Positions 51,668 to 60,572 of a stretch of 64,000 bases of DNA are shown here, one piece after another. The stretch comes from Thermaurantiacus tibetensis (GTDB lineage Bacteria > Pseudomonadota > Alphaproteobacteria > Sphingomonadales > Sphingomonadaceae): NCBI RefSeq assembly GCF_015354055.1, contig NZ_JACHTM010000004.1, forward strand, positions 283,902-347,901. The letters run 5' to 3'. The notes under the pieces are model-generated. The model was given only the letters and a program-made list of their open reading frames with translations, did no database searches and was not told the origin of the DNA. The position numbers and the translations under genes were made by a program. Positions within the stretch are counted from its first letter, which is position 1, and each line of letters opens with the position of its first letter.

Positions 51668-54097
51668 ATGCGAATCATGGGTTGGAGCGTGTCGATGCTG
51701 GCGGTCGCGGTGGCTGCGCCCGCGTTTCCCCAGGGCGCGCCCGCGCCCCAGGCTGCGCCCGACGAAATCATCGTGACCGGCCTGAAGCGCGACGAGGCCC
51801 TCGTCAACGTGCCGGTTGCCGTCTCCGTGTTCGGCGAGGAGCTCATCACCCAGGCCGGCATCACCCGGCCGCAGGATTTCCTCGCGCTCACCCCCAACGT
51901 CACCTTCATCACCTCGAACCACGCCGGCGAGGCGTTCGTGAACGTCCGCGGCCAGACCTCGGTCCGCCAGTCGGAATCGGCAGTCGCCGTCGTCATCGAC
52001 GGAGTCCAGCTCGCCACCCAGAACGAGTTCAACGGCGAGCTGTTCGACATCCAGCAGATCGAAGTGCTGAAAGGCCCGCAGAGCGCCATCTACGGCCGCA
52101 ACGCCACAGCCGGCGCCATCATCATCAACACGCGGCCGCCGGGCGACGATCTCGAGGGCGAGGTGATGGCCCGCTATGGCAACTGGAACACGGTCAGCGT
52201 CAATGCCAGCCTTGGCGGGGCGATCGTGCCCGAGACGCTCCGCTTCCGCATCGCCGGCGCGGTCCGCTCGAGCGACGGCCCGTTCCAGAACATCAACACC
52301 GGCGAGAAGGTCATGCGGGTCGACGAGCATCTCGTGCGCCTGCGCTTCGACTGGCAGGCCGGCCCCGACACCACGGTCGATCTGCGCGGCAACTACAGCC
52401 GGCTGACCGGCGGCGCCATCGCCTTCAACGCCCAGGTGGTGGGAACAAGGCAGGGCGGCGTGCTCACCACCCGCATCGACACCAACGACACGAGCCTTCC
52501 CTACACCAACGACGTGCCGGGCCGGAACCTGCAGGAGAAATACAGCGGCTCGGTCAAGATCGACCATGACTTCGGCGACATGGTGCTGACATCAATCACC
52601 AGCTACAACGGCATCACCGACAACTACCAGGCCAAGAACTATCCCTATGGCGCGTGGAACTTCCCCGGCAACAACTGGGCGTCGGACGCGCTGTCCCCCG
52701 GCCTGCCGCTCGACATCGTCGCTGCCTTCGGCGACAACACGCAGAAGTTCCGCATCGCCAACCGCGCCTTCATCCAGGAGATCCGCCTCACCTCCGATGG
52801 CGACCGGCGCCTCAGGTGGCAGGCCGGCTTCTTCTTCCTGAAGTCCCGGCGCCAGTTCACGACCGAGCAGGGCCTGAACGGCCGGATCGCGCGCAACCCC
52901 GATGGGTCGCTGCGCCCGCCCTTCGTGATCGCCGGCACGAACATCGGCGCGCCCGTCGCCCCCGTCGAGCGCACCATCATCGGCGGCGGGGTCATCTCGC
53001 CGACCCGCGGCATCGACGGCGTCGACAGCAACAACCCCACCTTGAACTACGACGACAACATGTACCGGACGACGAACTACGCGCCGTTCGCCAACTTCCA
53101 GTTCGACATCACCGACCGGCTCGAGCTCCAGGCCGCCGGCCGCTACGATGTCGAGAAGCGCTCGATCGAGACGCTCACCCCCAACATCCCCAACCCCTTC
53201 TTCGGGGTCGCGCCCGGCGCGCCGGCGGCAACCTTCAACCTCTGCGTGGCCTACACCGGCCGCAACCCCGCCAACTGCCGCGAGGAGCGCACCTTCCGCC
53301 AGTTCCAGCCGAAGGTGAACCTCATCTGGAAGCTCGACCGCGGCTCGCTCTACACGAGCTGGGGCCAGGGCTTCAAATCGGGCGGCTTCAACCCCATCGG
53401 CACGCGCGACGTGCTGGTGCAGGGGCTGCCCAACATCCTCGTCCAGGATGCCTTCGACAAGGAGGTCTCCTCGAGCTGGGAGGCCGGGTTCAAGTCGCAG
53501 CTGTTCGACCGCCGCCTCAGTTTCAACGGCGCCGTGTTCCTCACCCGGGTCAAGAACTCGCAGCAGTTCGAGTTCTTCCCGACCGGCGGGATCCAGGCCA
53601 TCAGCCAGCTGAAGCGGGTCGACATCAAGGGCTTCGAGTTCGATGCCAACGGCCGCCTCACCGACTGGCTCTCGGCCTTCGCCGGCTTCGGCTATGTCGA
53701 TGCCGTCATCGACGACATCGACGACCAGGACCCGGCGATCCGCGCCGCCGTCATCGGCAACAAGGCCCCCTATGTCGCCGACCACAACCTGACGCTCGGG
53801 CTCCAGCTCGACCGGCCCGTCACCAGATCGCTTTCGGCCATCGGCCGGTTCGAGTTCAACCGCACCGGGCGCATCTGGTTCGACGCGTTCAACTCGCCCA
53901 ACACCAGCCGCGACCCGATCAACCTCGTCAACCTCCGCCTCGGCATCGCCCATGAGCGCTGGGAGATCGTGGGCTGGTCGAAGAACCTCCTCGACAAGCG
54001 CTACAACGCCGATGCCGTCGTCATCCTGCCCGTGGCGCACGCCGTCTATCGCGCCCAGCCGCGCAGCTTCGGCCTCGAAGGCCGGGTCCGCTTCTAG
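51668..54097 (+). CDS. TonB-dependent outer-membrane receptor of the catabolic cluster
   Basis: An 809-residue receptor. A signal peptide (RIMGWSVSMLAVAVAAPAFPQ) is followed by the plug DEIIVTGLKRDEALVNVPVAVSVFGEELI and IEVLKGPQSAIYGRNATAGAI. The barrel ends RSFGLEGRVRF with terminal Phe. The ATG at 51668 follows GGGAG; the upstream start inside the operator region is unlikely. With the operator at 51578 and catabolic genes on both sides, it probably imports the substrate of the pathway. The cupin gene starts 21 bases after its stop. Confidence 0.92.
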   Translation: MRIMGWSVSMLAVAVAAPAFPQGAPAPQAAPDEIIVTGLKRDEALVNVPVAVSVFGEELITQAGITRPQDFLALTPNVTFITSNHAGEAFVNVRGQTSVRQSESAVAVVIDGVQLATQNEFNGELFDIQQIEVLKGPQSAIYGRNATAGAIIINTRPPGDDLEGEVMARYGNWNTVSVNASLGGAIVPETLRFRIAGAVRSSDGPFQNINTGEKVMRVDEHLVRLRFDWQAGPDTTVDLRGNYSRLTGGAIAFNAQVVGTRQGGVLTTRIDTNDTSLPYTNDVPGRNLQEKYSGSVKIDHDFGDMVLTSITSYNGITDNYQAKNYPYGAWNFPGNNWASDALSPGLPLDIVAAFGDNTQKFRIANRAFIQEIRLTSDGDRRLRWQAGFFFLKSRRQFTTEQGLNGRIARNPDGSLRPPFVIAGTNIGAPVAPVERTIIGGGVISPTRGIDGVDSNNPTLNYDDNMYRTTNYAPFANFQFDITDRLELQAAGRYDVEKRSIETLTPNIPNPFFGVAPGAPAATFNLCVAYTGRNPANCREERTFRQFQPKVNLIWKLDRGSLYTSWGQGFKSGGFNPIGTRDVLVQGLPNILVQDAFDKEVSSSWEAGFKSQLFDRRLSFNGAVFLTRVKNSQQFEFFPTGGIQAISQLKRVDIKGFEFDANGRLTDWLSAFAGFGYVDAVIDDIDDQDPAIRAAVIGNKAPYVADHNLTLGLQLDRPVTRSLSAIGRFEFNRTGRIWFDAFNSPNTSRDPINLVNLRLGIAHERWEIVGWSKNLLDKRYNADAVVILPVAHAVYRAQPRSFGLEGRVRF

Positions 54098-54118
54098 GCC
54101 CCGCGAGAGGACGAGCCC

Positions 54119-54565
54119 ATGCCCATCGGCCTTGCCCCCACCGCCCGATCCCGGTTCGAGGCCCACCGGATCGACGCGGCAGCGCTCGATGCCGCGCCGC
54201 TGCTCGAGCTGCCGTTCAACCCCGGGGTGGCGATCCGCGGCTATTCGGCAATCAACCAGCCCAACTGCCAGATCATCGTCGAGGACTTCCTGCCCGGTAC
54301 CGAGTTCGACTGGGTCTTCACCCATGACGAGATGCAGTACTGCATCTCGGGCGAGATGGAGGTCACGGTCTGGCTGCCGCCGCTCTACGCCGAGGAGGTC
54401 AAGGCCCACATCACGCCCGGCACCGTCTATTCCTACCCGGTGGGGGCGCGCAAGCATGTGAAGGTGCTGGGCGACCAGCCCATGCGCCACATCTGCTTCT
54501 GCCCGCCAAGCCCCGGCTATCCCTTCCCGACCCTTGCGGAGCTCAAGGCCCATGGCGGATCGTGA
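54119..54565 (+). CDS. Cupin-domain protein (copy 2 of a pair)
   Basis: A 148-residue single-cupin protein homologous to the one at 46889. It has FDWVFTHDEMQYCISGEMEVTVWLPPL, then HITPGTVYSYPVGARKHVKVL and RHICFCPPSPGYPFP. Ligand residues His/Glu are kept in HDEMQYCISGE. Two copies in one cluster suggest either related steps or subunits of one enzyme. Its end overlaps the start of the molybdenum hydroxylase gene by 14 bases. Confidence 0.85.
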   Translation: MPIGLAPTARSRFEAHRIDAAALDAAPLLELPFNPGVAIRGYSAINQPNCQIIVEDFLPGTEFDWVFTHDEMQYCISGEMEVTVWLPPLYAEEVKAHITPGTVYSYPVGARKHVKVLGDQPMRHICFCPPSPGYPFPTLAELKAHGGS

Positions 54566-56963
54566 CCCGGCCCTCGCCGAGGCCCCCGCACCCGGCGGCT
54601 ATGTCGGCCGCGCGGTGCGCACCCTCGAGGGCCGCGCGCCCATCGTCGGCGCAGCGCGCTATTCCAACGACTTCCGCTTCCCCGGCCAGCTCCACGCGGC
54701 CATCGTCCGGTCGCCCCATGCGCGCGCCCGCATCCTGAAGGTCGACCTCTCGGGCGCGCGCAAGGTCGCGGGCGTGGTGCTCGCCATGGACGGGCGCGAG
54801 GTCGCTACCCACCTCGGCCCCATCCCGCACTACATCGACCCGGCGACCTTCGGCGGCAAGTCGGCCGAAGTCCGGACCATGGCGGTCGACCATGTCTGGT
54901 GCCACGGCCAGCCGGTCGCAGTCGTGGTGGCGGAAGACCGCCGCACCGCCCGCTGGGCCGCCGCGAAGGTCCAGGTGGCCTACGAGGTCGAACCGGCCGT
55001 GCTTTCGGTCGAGGACGCGATCGCCCCCGATGCGCCGAGGGTGGTCCCGGGCTGGGATGACAATGTCATCATGGCGGTCCCGTTCCGCAATGGCGACCCG
55101 GATGCCGCCTTCGCCCGCGCCGACCATGTGGTGGCAACCACGGTCCGCATCCACCGCTTCTCCACCCAGCCCATCGAGACGCGCTGCTACAACGCGGTCT
55201 GGGAGGAGGAGACGGAGAGCCTCACGCTCTACGGCACGGCGCAGAACCCGCACCCGCTGCGCCACGTGCTCTCGAAGGTGCTCGGCATGCCCGAGGGGCG
55301 GATCCGGGTGCACGCGCCCGCCATCGGCGGCGCCTTCGGCATGAAGATGCACGGCCACCCCGAGGAGTCGCTCGTCTGTCTCCTCGCGAAGCTCCTGCGC
55401 CGGCCGGTCAAGTGGGTGGAGACGCGCGAGGAGTGCCTCTTGATCGGCGCGCGCGAGCAGGTCCACCACCTCGAGCTGGCCTTCTCGCGCCAAGGCGATC
55501 TCCTTGCGCTGCGCGACCGGTTCTTCGCCAACACCGGCGCACCTTCGGCCTGCCCGGGCTGGGGCATGGCCTTCCTCACCGGGCTCACCATGCCCGGTCC
55601 CTACCGGGTGCGCGACATCGACGTCACCATGACCGCGCTCGTCACCAACAAGCCCTCGTGGAACGCCGCGCGCGGCTACGGCAAGGAAGCGACCGCGCTG
55701 GCGCTGGAACTGGCGCTCGACGAGGCTGCCCGCCAGCTCGGCTTCGACCCGGCGGAGCTCAGGCTCCGCAACTTCATCCCCGCCGACGCCTTTCCCTACG
55801 CCAGCCCCACCGGCCTCCAGTATGACAGCGGCGACTATGCCGGCGCCGTCCGCAAGGCCATGGAGGCGATCGGCTGGGACGGCTGGCGCGCCCGCCAGGC
55901 CGAGGGGCCGAAGGACGGGCGGTACCTTGGCCTCGGCATCGCCTACGAGCTGACGCCCGAGGGCGGTGCGCTTCCCGGCACCATGGTCGCCGGCTATGAT
56001 TCCTCGACGGTGCGCGTCGCGCCCGACGGCTCGGTCAGGGTGCTGACCGGCGTGACCACGCCCGGCACCGGCAACCCGACGGGCATCGCCCAGATCGTCG
56101 CCGACGAGCTCGGCTGCCCCATCGAGTGGATCAGCGTGGTCCAGGGTGACACCACCACCTGCCCCTATGGCTTCGGCAACTATTCCGGCCGCTCCACCAT
56201 CGTCGGCGGCGGCTCGGCGGCGCTCGCCGCGCGCGCGGTGCGCGAGCAGATGCTGAAGGTCGCAGCCGCCATGCTCGGCGTCGGCGTGCAGGCGCTGCGC
56301 CTCTCGAATGGCGTGTTCGACAGCGGCGACGGGCGCACCCTCTCCTTCGCGGAGGTCGCCTACGCTGCCTACACGCGGGCCTATGACGTTGCCTCGTGCA
56401 TCACTCCGCCGCTCGAGGCCCAGGCGACCTTCAGGCCGCCCAGCATCCGCCACAGCCCCGATGCCGACGGGCGCATCAACCCCTATCCCAGCTACTCCAA
56501 CGCCGCCTATGCCGCCGTCGTCGAGGTCGATTCCGAGACCGGCCAGGTGAAGCTCCTCGGCCTTGCCGCTGCGCACGACTGCGGCCGGGTCATCAACCCG
56601 CTGCTGGTGGAAGGCCAGGCCTGCGGCGCCATCGCCTTCGGGGTGGGCGGCGCGCTCATGGAGGAAATCCGCTTCGACGATGCCGGCCACCAGCTCACCC
56701 GCAGCTTCATGGACTATGTGATGCCGCGCGCCGAGGACATGCCGGGCGTCACCATGGTCCACCACGACAGCCCCAACCCCGACACCTACATGGGCCTGAA
56801 GGGCGCCGGCGAGGCCGGCGTCGGCGGCTCGGCGGCCGCCGTCGTCAACGCCGTCAACGATGCGCTGAAGCCCTTTGGCGTTGCCATCCACGACCTGCCG
56901 CTCACCCCTGCGCGGGTGTGGGCGGCAATCCATGGCAGCGGGGCAGCGGGAGGTGCGGCATGA
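54552..56963 (+). CDS. Molybdenum hydroxylase large subunit (xanthine dehydrogenase / CoxL family)
   Basis: The 803-residue molybdopterin subunit of a three-part hydroxylase that adds water-derived oxygen to an aromatic N-heterocycle or aldehyde. It shows the entry GRAVRTLEGRAPIVGAARYSNDF, the molybdopterin-contact segments IGGAFGMKMHGHPEE and WNAARGYGKEATALALELALDEAA. The late GLKGAGEAGVGGSAAAVVNAV holds the catalytic glutamate. The RGYGKE stretch is not the AYRCSFR loop of true CO dehydrogenase. Coupled by ATGA to the FAD subunit gene. Its substrate is probably the nutrient of this cluster. Confidence 0.93.
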   Translation: MADRDPALAEAPAPGGYVGRAVRTLEGRAPIVGAARYSNDFRFPGQLHAAIVRSPHARARILKVDLSGARKVAGVVLAMDGREVATHLGPIPHYIDPATFGGKSAEVRTMAVDHVWCHGQPVAVVVAEDRRTARWAAAKVQVAYEVEPAVLSVEDAIAPDAPRVVPGWDDNVIMAVPFRNGDPDAAFARADHVVATTVRIHRFSTQPIETRCYNAVWEEETESLTLYGTAQNPHPLRHVLSKVLGMPEGRIRVHAPAIGGAFGMKMHGHPEESLVCLLAKLLRRPVKWVETREECLLIGAREQVHHLELAFSRQGDLLALRDRFFANTGAPSACPGWGMAFLTGLTMPGPYRVRDIDVTMTALVTNKPSWNAARGYGKEATALALELALDEAARQLGFDPAELRLRNFIPADAFPYASPTGLQYDSGDYAGAVRKAMEAIGWDGWRARQAEGPKDGRYLGLGIAYELTPEGGALPGTMVAGYDSSTVRVAPDGSVRVLTGVTTPGTGNPTGIAQIVADELGCPIEWISVVQGDTTTCPYGFGNYSGRSTIVGGGSAALAARAVREQMLKVAAAMLGVGVQALRLSNGVFDSGDGRTLSFAEVAYAAYTRAYDVASCITPPLEAQATFRPPSIRHSPDADGRINPYPSYSNAAYAAVVEVDSETGQVKLLGLAAAHDCGRVINPLLVEGQACGAIAFGVGGALMEEIRFDDAGHQLTRSFMDYVMPRAEDMPGVTMVHHDSPNPDTYMGLKGAGEAGVGGSAAAVVNAVNDALKPFGVAIHDLPLTPARVWAAIHGSGAAGGAA

Positions 56964-57835
56964 GCCTCTACCCCAGCCTCGCCCGCCCGCGGACGCTCGC
57001 CGATGCCGCGGCGCTTCTCGCCTCGCTCTCCTCCGGCGGCGTCGTCATCGCCGGCGGCCAGGAGCTGATGCCAAGCATCAACGCCGGCGTGCTAGCGCCC
57101 GAGGTCTATGTCGACATCGGCGGCCTCGCCGAGCTTCGCGGCATCGCCGAGACACCCGAGGGCCTCCTCGCGATCGGCGCGCTCACGGTCCACCGCGAGC
57201 TGCAGACGCATCCGCTCGTCACCGCGAAGCTCCCGCTTCTTGGCCACGCCGCCACCCGCGCCGGCGGCGGCCGCCAGGTCCACAACCGCGGCACCATCGG
57301 CGGCAACCTCGTCGCCCAGCACCCGCTCTACGATCTGGCACCCTCGCTCCTTGCGCTCGAGGCCGAGGTCGAGTGGGTGAAGGGCAGCGAGACGGTTCGC
57401 CAGCCGCTTGCCGCCATGCTCGCCGACAGCCGCCACGGCCTCGGCAGCGAGGCGATCCTCGCGCGCGTGCTGGTGGTGCCGATGGCCGAGGGGCTGGGCT
57501 TTGCCTACGAGAAGCTCAAGGCCTCGGGCGGGGCCTATGGCTCGGCCAATGCCGCCGCACTGGTGAAGCTGACCAACGGGCGCGTGGCGGCGGTGCGGCT
57601 CGTCGTCGGTGCGGTCGCCGAGCGCCTCCTCGACGCGAGCGCGGCCGCCGCGGCGCTCCTCGTCGGCCGGCCGTTCGACGCCGCCGCCGGCGCAGCGCTT
57701 GCACACGCGGTCTCGGCGCTGGTCACCGCGCCGCTGTCCGATGCCCAGGGGCCCGGCCCCTGGCGGCAGGCGATGGCGGGCGTGGTGGCGCGGCGGGCGG
57801 TTGCCGCCGCAGTCCAGCGGGCAGGGAGGGCATGA
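56960..57835 (+). CDS. Molybdenum hydroxylase FAD subunit (CoxM type)
   Basis: A 291-residue FAD-binding subunit. The two FAD contacts are visible as VVIAGGQELMPSIN (residues about 28-41) and NRGTIGGNLVAQHPLYDLAP (about 108-127), and the C-terminal CO-dehydrogenase flavoprotein domain begins near ASGGAYGSANAAALVKL. It passes electrons from the iron-sulfur subunit to the final acceptor. Start overlaps the large-subunit stop, end overlaps the small-subunit start (both ATGA). Confidence 0.94.
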   Translation: MSLYPSLARPRTLADAAALLASLSSGGVVIAGGQELMPSINAGVLAPEVYVDIGGLAELRGIAETPEGLLAIGALTVHRELQTHPLVTAKLPLLGHAATRAGGGRQVHNRGTIGGNLVAQHPLYDLAPSLLALEAEVEWVKGSETVRQPLAAMLADSRHGLGSEAILARVLVVPMAEGLGFAYEKLKASGGAYGSANAAALVKLTNGRVAAVRLVVGAVAERLLDASAAAAALLVGRPFDAAAGAALAHAVSALVTAPLSDAQGPGPWRQAMAGVVARRAVAAAVQRAGRA

Positions 57836-58329
57836 TGGACGATCTTGCGCAGTCGGTGCTGGTCCAGTGGCGGGTGAACGGCGTGCTCCACGAGCTCGAC
57901 GTGCTGCCCGGCCAGTCGCTCATGGACGTGCTGCGCGACGCGCTCCGCCTCACCGGCACCCACATGGGCTGCATGACCGGCCACTGCGGCGCCTGCACGG
58001 TGATGATCGACGGGCGCATCGCCAAGTCCTGCATCGCCCAGGCCGCCACCCTGCCGCGCGCCGAGATCCGCACCATTGAGGGCCTCATGGGGCCGGATGG
58101 CCGGCTCTCGCCGGTCCAGCAGGCCTTCTGGGACGAGGCCGGCTTCCAGTGCGGCTACTGCGCGCCGGGCATGCTGTTCTCGGCGATCGAGCTGCTCTCC
58201 GAGACCCCCGACCCGACCGACGCCGAGATCGACTCCGCCCTTGCCGGCTCGCTCTGCCGCTGCACCGGCTACCAGAGCCTCCGCCGCGCAGTGCGGGCCG
58301 CCGCCCGTGCGCTGCGTGAAACCCCCTGA
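57832..58329 (+). CDS. Molybdenum hydroxylase [2Fe-2S] subunit (CoxS type)
   Basis: A 165-residue iron-sulfur subunit. The plant-type cluster motif is GCMTGHCGACTVMIDG with a further Cys in KSC, and the all-helical second cluster has CGYCAPGM and CRCTGY. Both clusters are complete. The ATG at 57832 overlaps the FAD-subunit stop; an ATG one codon on is equally possible. Gene order large-FAD-small differs from the common small-first order. Confidence 0.95.
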   Translation: MMDDLAQSVLVQWRVNGVLHELDVLPGQSLMDVLRDALRLTGTHMGCMTGHCGACTVMIDGRIAKSCIAQAATLPRAEIRTIEGLMGPDGRLSPVQQAFWDEAGFQCGYCAPGMLFSAIELLSETPDPTDAEIDSALAGSLCRCTGYQSLRRAVRAAARALRETP

Positions 58330-58347
58330 AGACCGAGGAGACCCCCC

Positions 58348-58926
58348 ATGGCCACTGCTGCCGCTCCCGCCGCCCCCCGCATCATCGACGTGCCCGTCCG
58401 GCGCGCGACCCCCGAAGCGCTCGCGCCCTACGGCCAGGTGATCGGCCATGACCCCAAGGTCGCCCCCATGCCGATCGACTTCTACGATGGCGCGGCCAAG
58501 GTGCGCCGGGTGGTCGACTTCCGGGCCGAGGGCGTCATCGAGATGCCGGTCGTCACGCTCCAGCGCCGCCCGCTCGAGGTCCGCTGGATGGAGCGGCATT
58601 TCAAGCACACCCAGGCTTTCGTCTCGCTGGGTGCCAAGCCCTTCGTCGCCTGCTTCGCGCCGCCCAACGACCGGGAGTTGCCCGATCTCGACAGGGTCGA
58701 GGCCTTCCTGTTCGACGGTTCGGCCGGCTTCATGATGCACATCGGCACCTGGCACGAATTCCCCTTCGCGCTCGTCGATGACACGGTGCTGATGGTCATC
58801 CTGACCAAGGCGGCGACCGACGGCCTCGTGCGCGACAACGTCATCCAGGACGAGGCGCAGGGCGAGGATCTCGACAAGAAGGACCTGGAAGCCCGCCTCG
58901 GCGTCCGGCTCGCGCTGCGGCTCTGA
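58348..58926 (+). CDS. Ureidoglycolate lyase-like protein (AllA family)
   Basis: A 192-residue protein of the ureidoglycolate lyase family, which splits ureidoglycolate to glyoxylate and urea at the end of purine breakdown. It shows ATPEALAPYGQVIGHD, then VTLQRRPLEVRWMERHFKHTQAFVSLG and GTWHEFPFALVDDTVLMVI, which carry the conserved His/Glu/Gln set of the cupin-like active site. It lies 19 bases after the hydroxylase genes. It supports a ureido or amide intermediate in the pathway, but could act on a related compound. Confidence 0.85.
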   Translation: MATAAAPAAPRIIDVPVRRATPEALAPYGQVIGHDPKVAPMPIDFYDGAAKVRRVVDFRAEGVIEMPVVTLQRRPLEVRWMERHFKHTQAFVSLGAKPFVACFAPPNDRELPDLDRVEAFLFDGSAGFMMHIGTWHEFPFALVDDTVLMVILTKAATDGLVRDNVIQDEAQGEDLDKKDLEARLGVRLALRL

Positions 58927-58930
58927 GCCG

Positions 58931-59338
58931 GTGGACGCCGTCCGCATCGCGACCGACCCCGACCCGTTCGCGCCCTTCCGCATTGCCCAGGGCTATCGGG
59001 TCGGGGACCTCGTCTTCCTCTCCGGCCAGGCCGCCCTCGATGCCGCCGGACGGGTGGTAGGGGTGGGCGACTTCGACGCCCAGGCCGAGCAGACGCGGGA
59101 GAACCTCGCGCAGGTGCTTGGCGCTGCCGGCTGCGGTTTCGACCAGGTGGTGAAGGTCACCATCTTCCTGACCGACATGGGCCATTTCCCGAAGGTCCTT
59201 GCCCTTCGCGCGCGCTGGTTCCGCCCGCCCTGGCCTGCCGACACCATCGTCGAGGTGGCGCGCCTCGCCCTTCCCGGGCTGCTCCTCGAGGTCGAGGCGA
59301 TCGCGGTCGTCGGCGGCCGGCGGGTCGACCCGCGCTGA
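58931..59338 (+). CDS. RidA/RutC-family protein lacking the usual active-site arginine
   Basis: A 135-residue protein of the YjgF/RidA fold. RVGDLVFLSGQAALDAAGRVV is followed by QAEQTRENLAQVLGAAGCGFDQVVKVTIFLTDM and a C-terminal VEVARLALPGLLLEVEAIAVV. RidA and RutC have PAR before the conserved strand; here the matching place reads PADTIVEVARL, so the arginine that activates imine hydrolysis is an aspartate. The start is a GTG 4 bases after the AllA-like stop. Its place beside a RutA-like enzyme recalls the rut operon, where RutC helps with aminoacrylate chemistry. Confidence 0.88.
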   Translation: MDAVRIATDPDPFAPFRIAQGYRVGDLVFLSGQAALDAAGRVVGVGDFDAQAEQTRENLAQVLGAAGCGFDQVVKVTIFLTDMGHFPKVLALRARWFRPPWPADTIVEVARLALPGLLLEVEAIAVVGGRRVDPR

Positions 59339-59498
59339 CCGCCGTGCGCCGCCCCGGGGCCTGCCGCCCCGCACCGACACCCGCCCCGACGCTCCTCCGG
59401 CACGCGCCGTTGCGGCACCCCTTTCCAGCCCCGGCCCCCCCGGCCCCCCTGGCCCCATCGGCGCCGGCGCCCTGCACAGCCGCGCCCTCGGGATGTTC

Positions 59499-59543
59499 TG
59501 GCGGTCCCGGCAGGACTCGAACCTGCGACCTCCGGTTTAGGAA
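59499..59543 (-). other. 3' fragment of tRNA-Arg(CCT), probable attachment site
   Basis: On the minus strand these 45 bases start at the anticodon loop TTCCTAA (anticodon CCT) and continue with the 3' anticodon stem ACCGG. The T-arm GCAGGTTCGAGTCCTGC, the acceptor strand CGGGACC, the discriminator base and an encoded CCA follow. The 5' half (acceptor 5' strand, D-arm, CCGGT stem) is missing; the bases beyond the anticodon loop do not pair. Such anticodon-to-CCA fragments are left at the far end of elements that integrate into tRNA genes. Orientation puts the element on the right, from about 59.55 kb onward. Confidence 0.8.
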
Positions 59544-59737
59544 CCCTCGCAGCTGCGCCGCCGCTTCCCCTAATTCCCGCTGGGACATCAGTGCACTGGC
59601 AGGCCTCGGGCGCGACCGGCGGGCGACCTGTGCCCCTGCTTGAGACCCCCATAAATCTCATCCCACTGAATGAAAACGCGTTTCTCCAAAGAGCTCATGC
59701 TGGGGCCGACCCGCATGGCCGGCTGGAGGTGCTGCCG

Positions 59738-60495
59738 ATGTCCGGTGTGTGGCTGCTGAGCGAAGCGCAGCTGCGCCGGATTGAGCCGTTCTTCCCGCTT
59801 TCTCGTGGGGTTCCGCGGGTTGACGCCCGCCGGGTGATCTCCGGGATCCTCTTCGTGCTCAAGAACGGCCTGCGCTGGCGGGATGCGCCGGCGGCCTGTG
59901 GGCCCCACAGACGATCGACAACCGGTTCATCCGCTCGAGCCGCCTCGGCGCGTTCAACCGGATCTTCGCCGAGCTGGCGGCCAGGGGCGGCAAGCCGGAC
60001 AGGCGGATGCTCGACGCGGACGCACCTGAAGGCGCATCGAACCGCTGCCAGCCTGCTCAAAAAGGGGCTCTTCCCCGACGGATCGGGAGAACCAAAGGCG
60101 GACTGAACTCCAAGCTGCACAGGGTCACCGATGGCCAGGGGCGGCCCCTGGCCATGCTCCTGACCGAAGGACAGGCCAGCGATTACCGGGGCACTGCGTT
60201 GCTGCTCACTGCCTTGCCGCCAGCCAAGGACCTGATCGCCGACAAGGGCCATGACGGCAACGGCTTCCGAAACGCACTGGCCGAACGCGGCATCGCCGAC
60301 ATCCCCTCCAGTTTCAGCCGCAGGATCGCCATCCGGCACGAGCCGCTGCCGTGCCGCCAGCGCCACAAGATCGAGATCATGTTCGGCCGCCCCAAAGACT
60401 GGCGCCGCATCCACACCCGCTACGACCGCCGCGCCCACGCCTTCTTCTCAGCCATCTGCATCGCAGCAACCGTCATCTTCTGGCTCAAGCAATGA
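59738..60495 (+). pseudogene. IS5-family transposase, frameshifted
   Basis: An IS5-type DDE transposase of about 250 codons. MSGVWLLSEAQLRRIEPFFP and ISGILFVLKNGLRWRDAPAA lie in the first frame. TIDNRFIRSSRLGAFNRIFAELAARGGKPDRRMLD is in a second frame, THLKAHRTAASLLKKGLFPDGSGEPK back in the first, and TKGGLNSKLHRVTDGQGRP onward in the second. At least three frame changes make it inactive; a single programmed shift would not explain them. I could not find convincing terminal inverted repeats. It is the first thing inside the putative element. Confidence 0.85.
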
Positions 60496-60543
60496 GTCCT
60501 GAGCCTAACGCGCCGGAACTAGTCGCCACGAAGCCGCAAGCGA

Positions 60544-60572
60544 CCAGTCTGCTGTCATCGACAGCAGACTGG
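60544..60572 (-). terminator. Perfect 13-base-pair hairpin at the end of module copy 2
   Basis: CCAGTCTGCTGTC-ATC-GACAGCAGACTGG is a perfect 13-bp stem with a 3-base loop. The stop codon of the membrane-protein gene (60555-60557) lies inside it. It should form a very stable RNA hairpin at the end of the minus-strand operon. There is no T-run on either side, so it may act as a stabiliser, a bidirectional barrier or a weak terminator. Confidence 0.6.

Noticed and set aside
59499..59580. Complete tRNA-Arg gene
   Set aside because: The 5' half is missing: no D-arm, no 5' anticodon stem to pair with ACCGG, no 5' acceptor strand GGTCCCG.
59591..60106. Active IS5 transposase using programmed frameshifting
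   Set aside because: At least three frame changes are needed to rebuild the protein; programmed shifting uses one.
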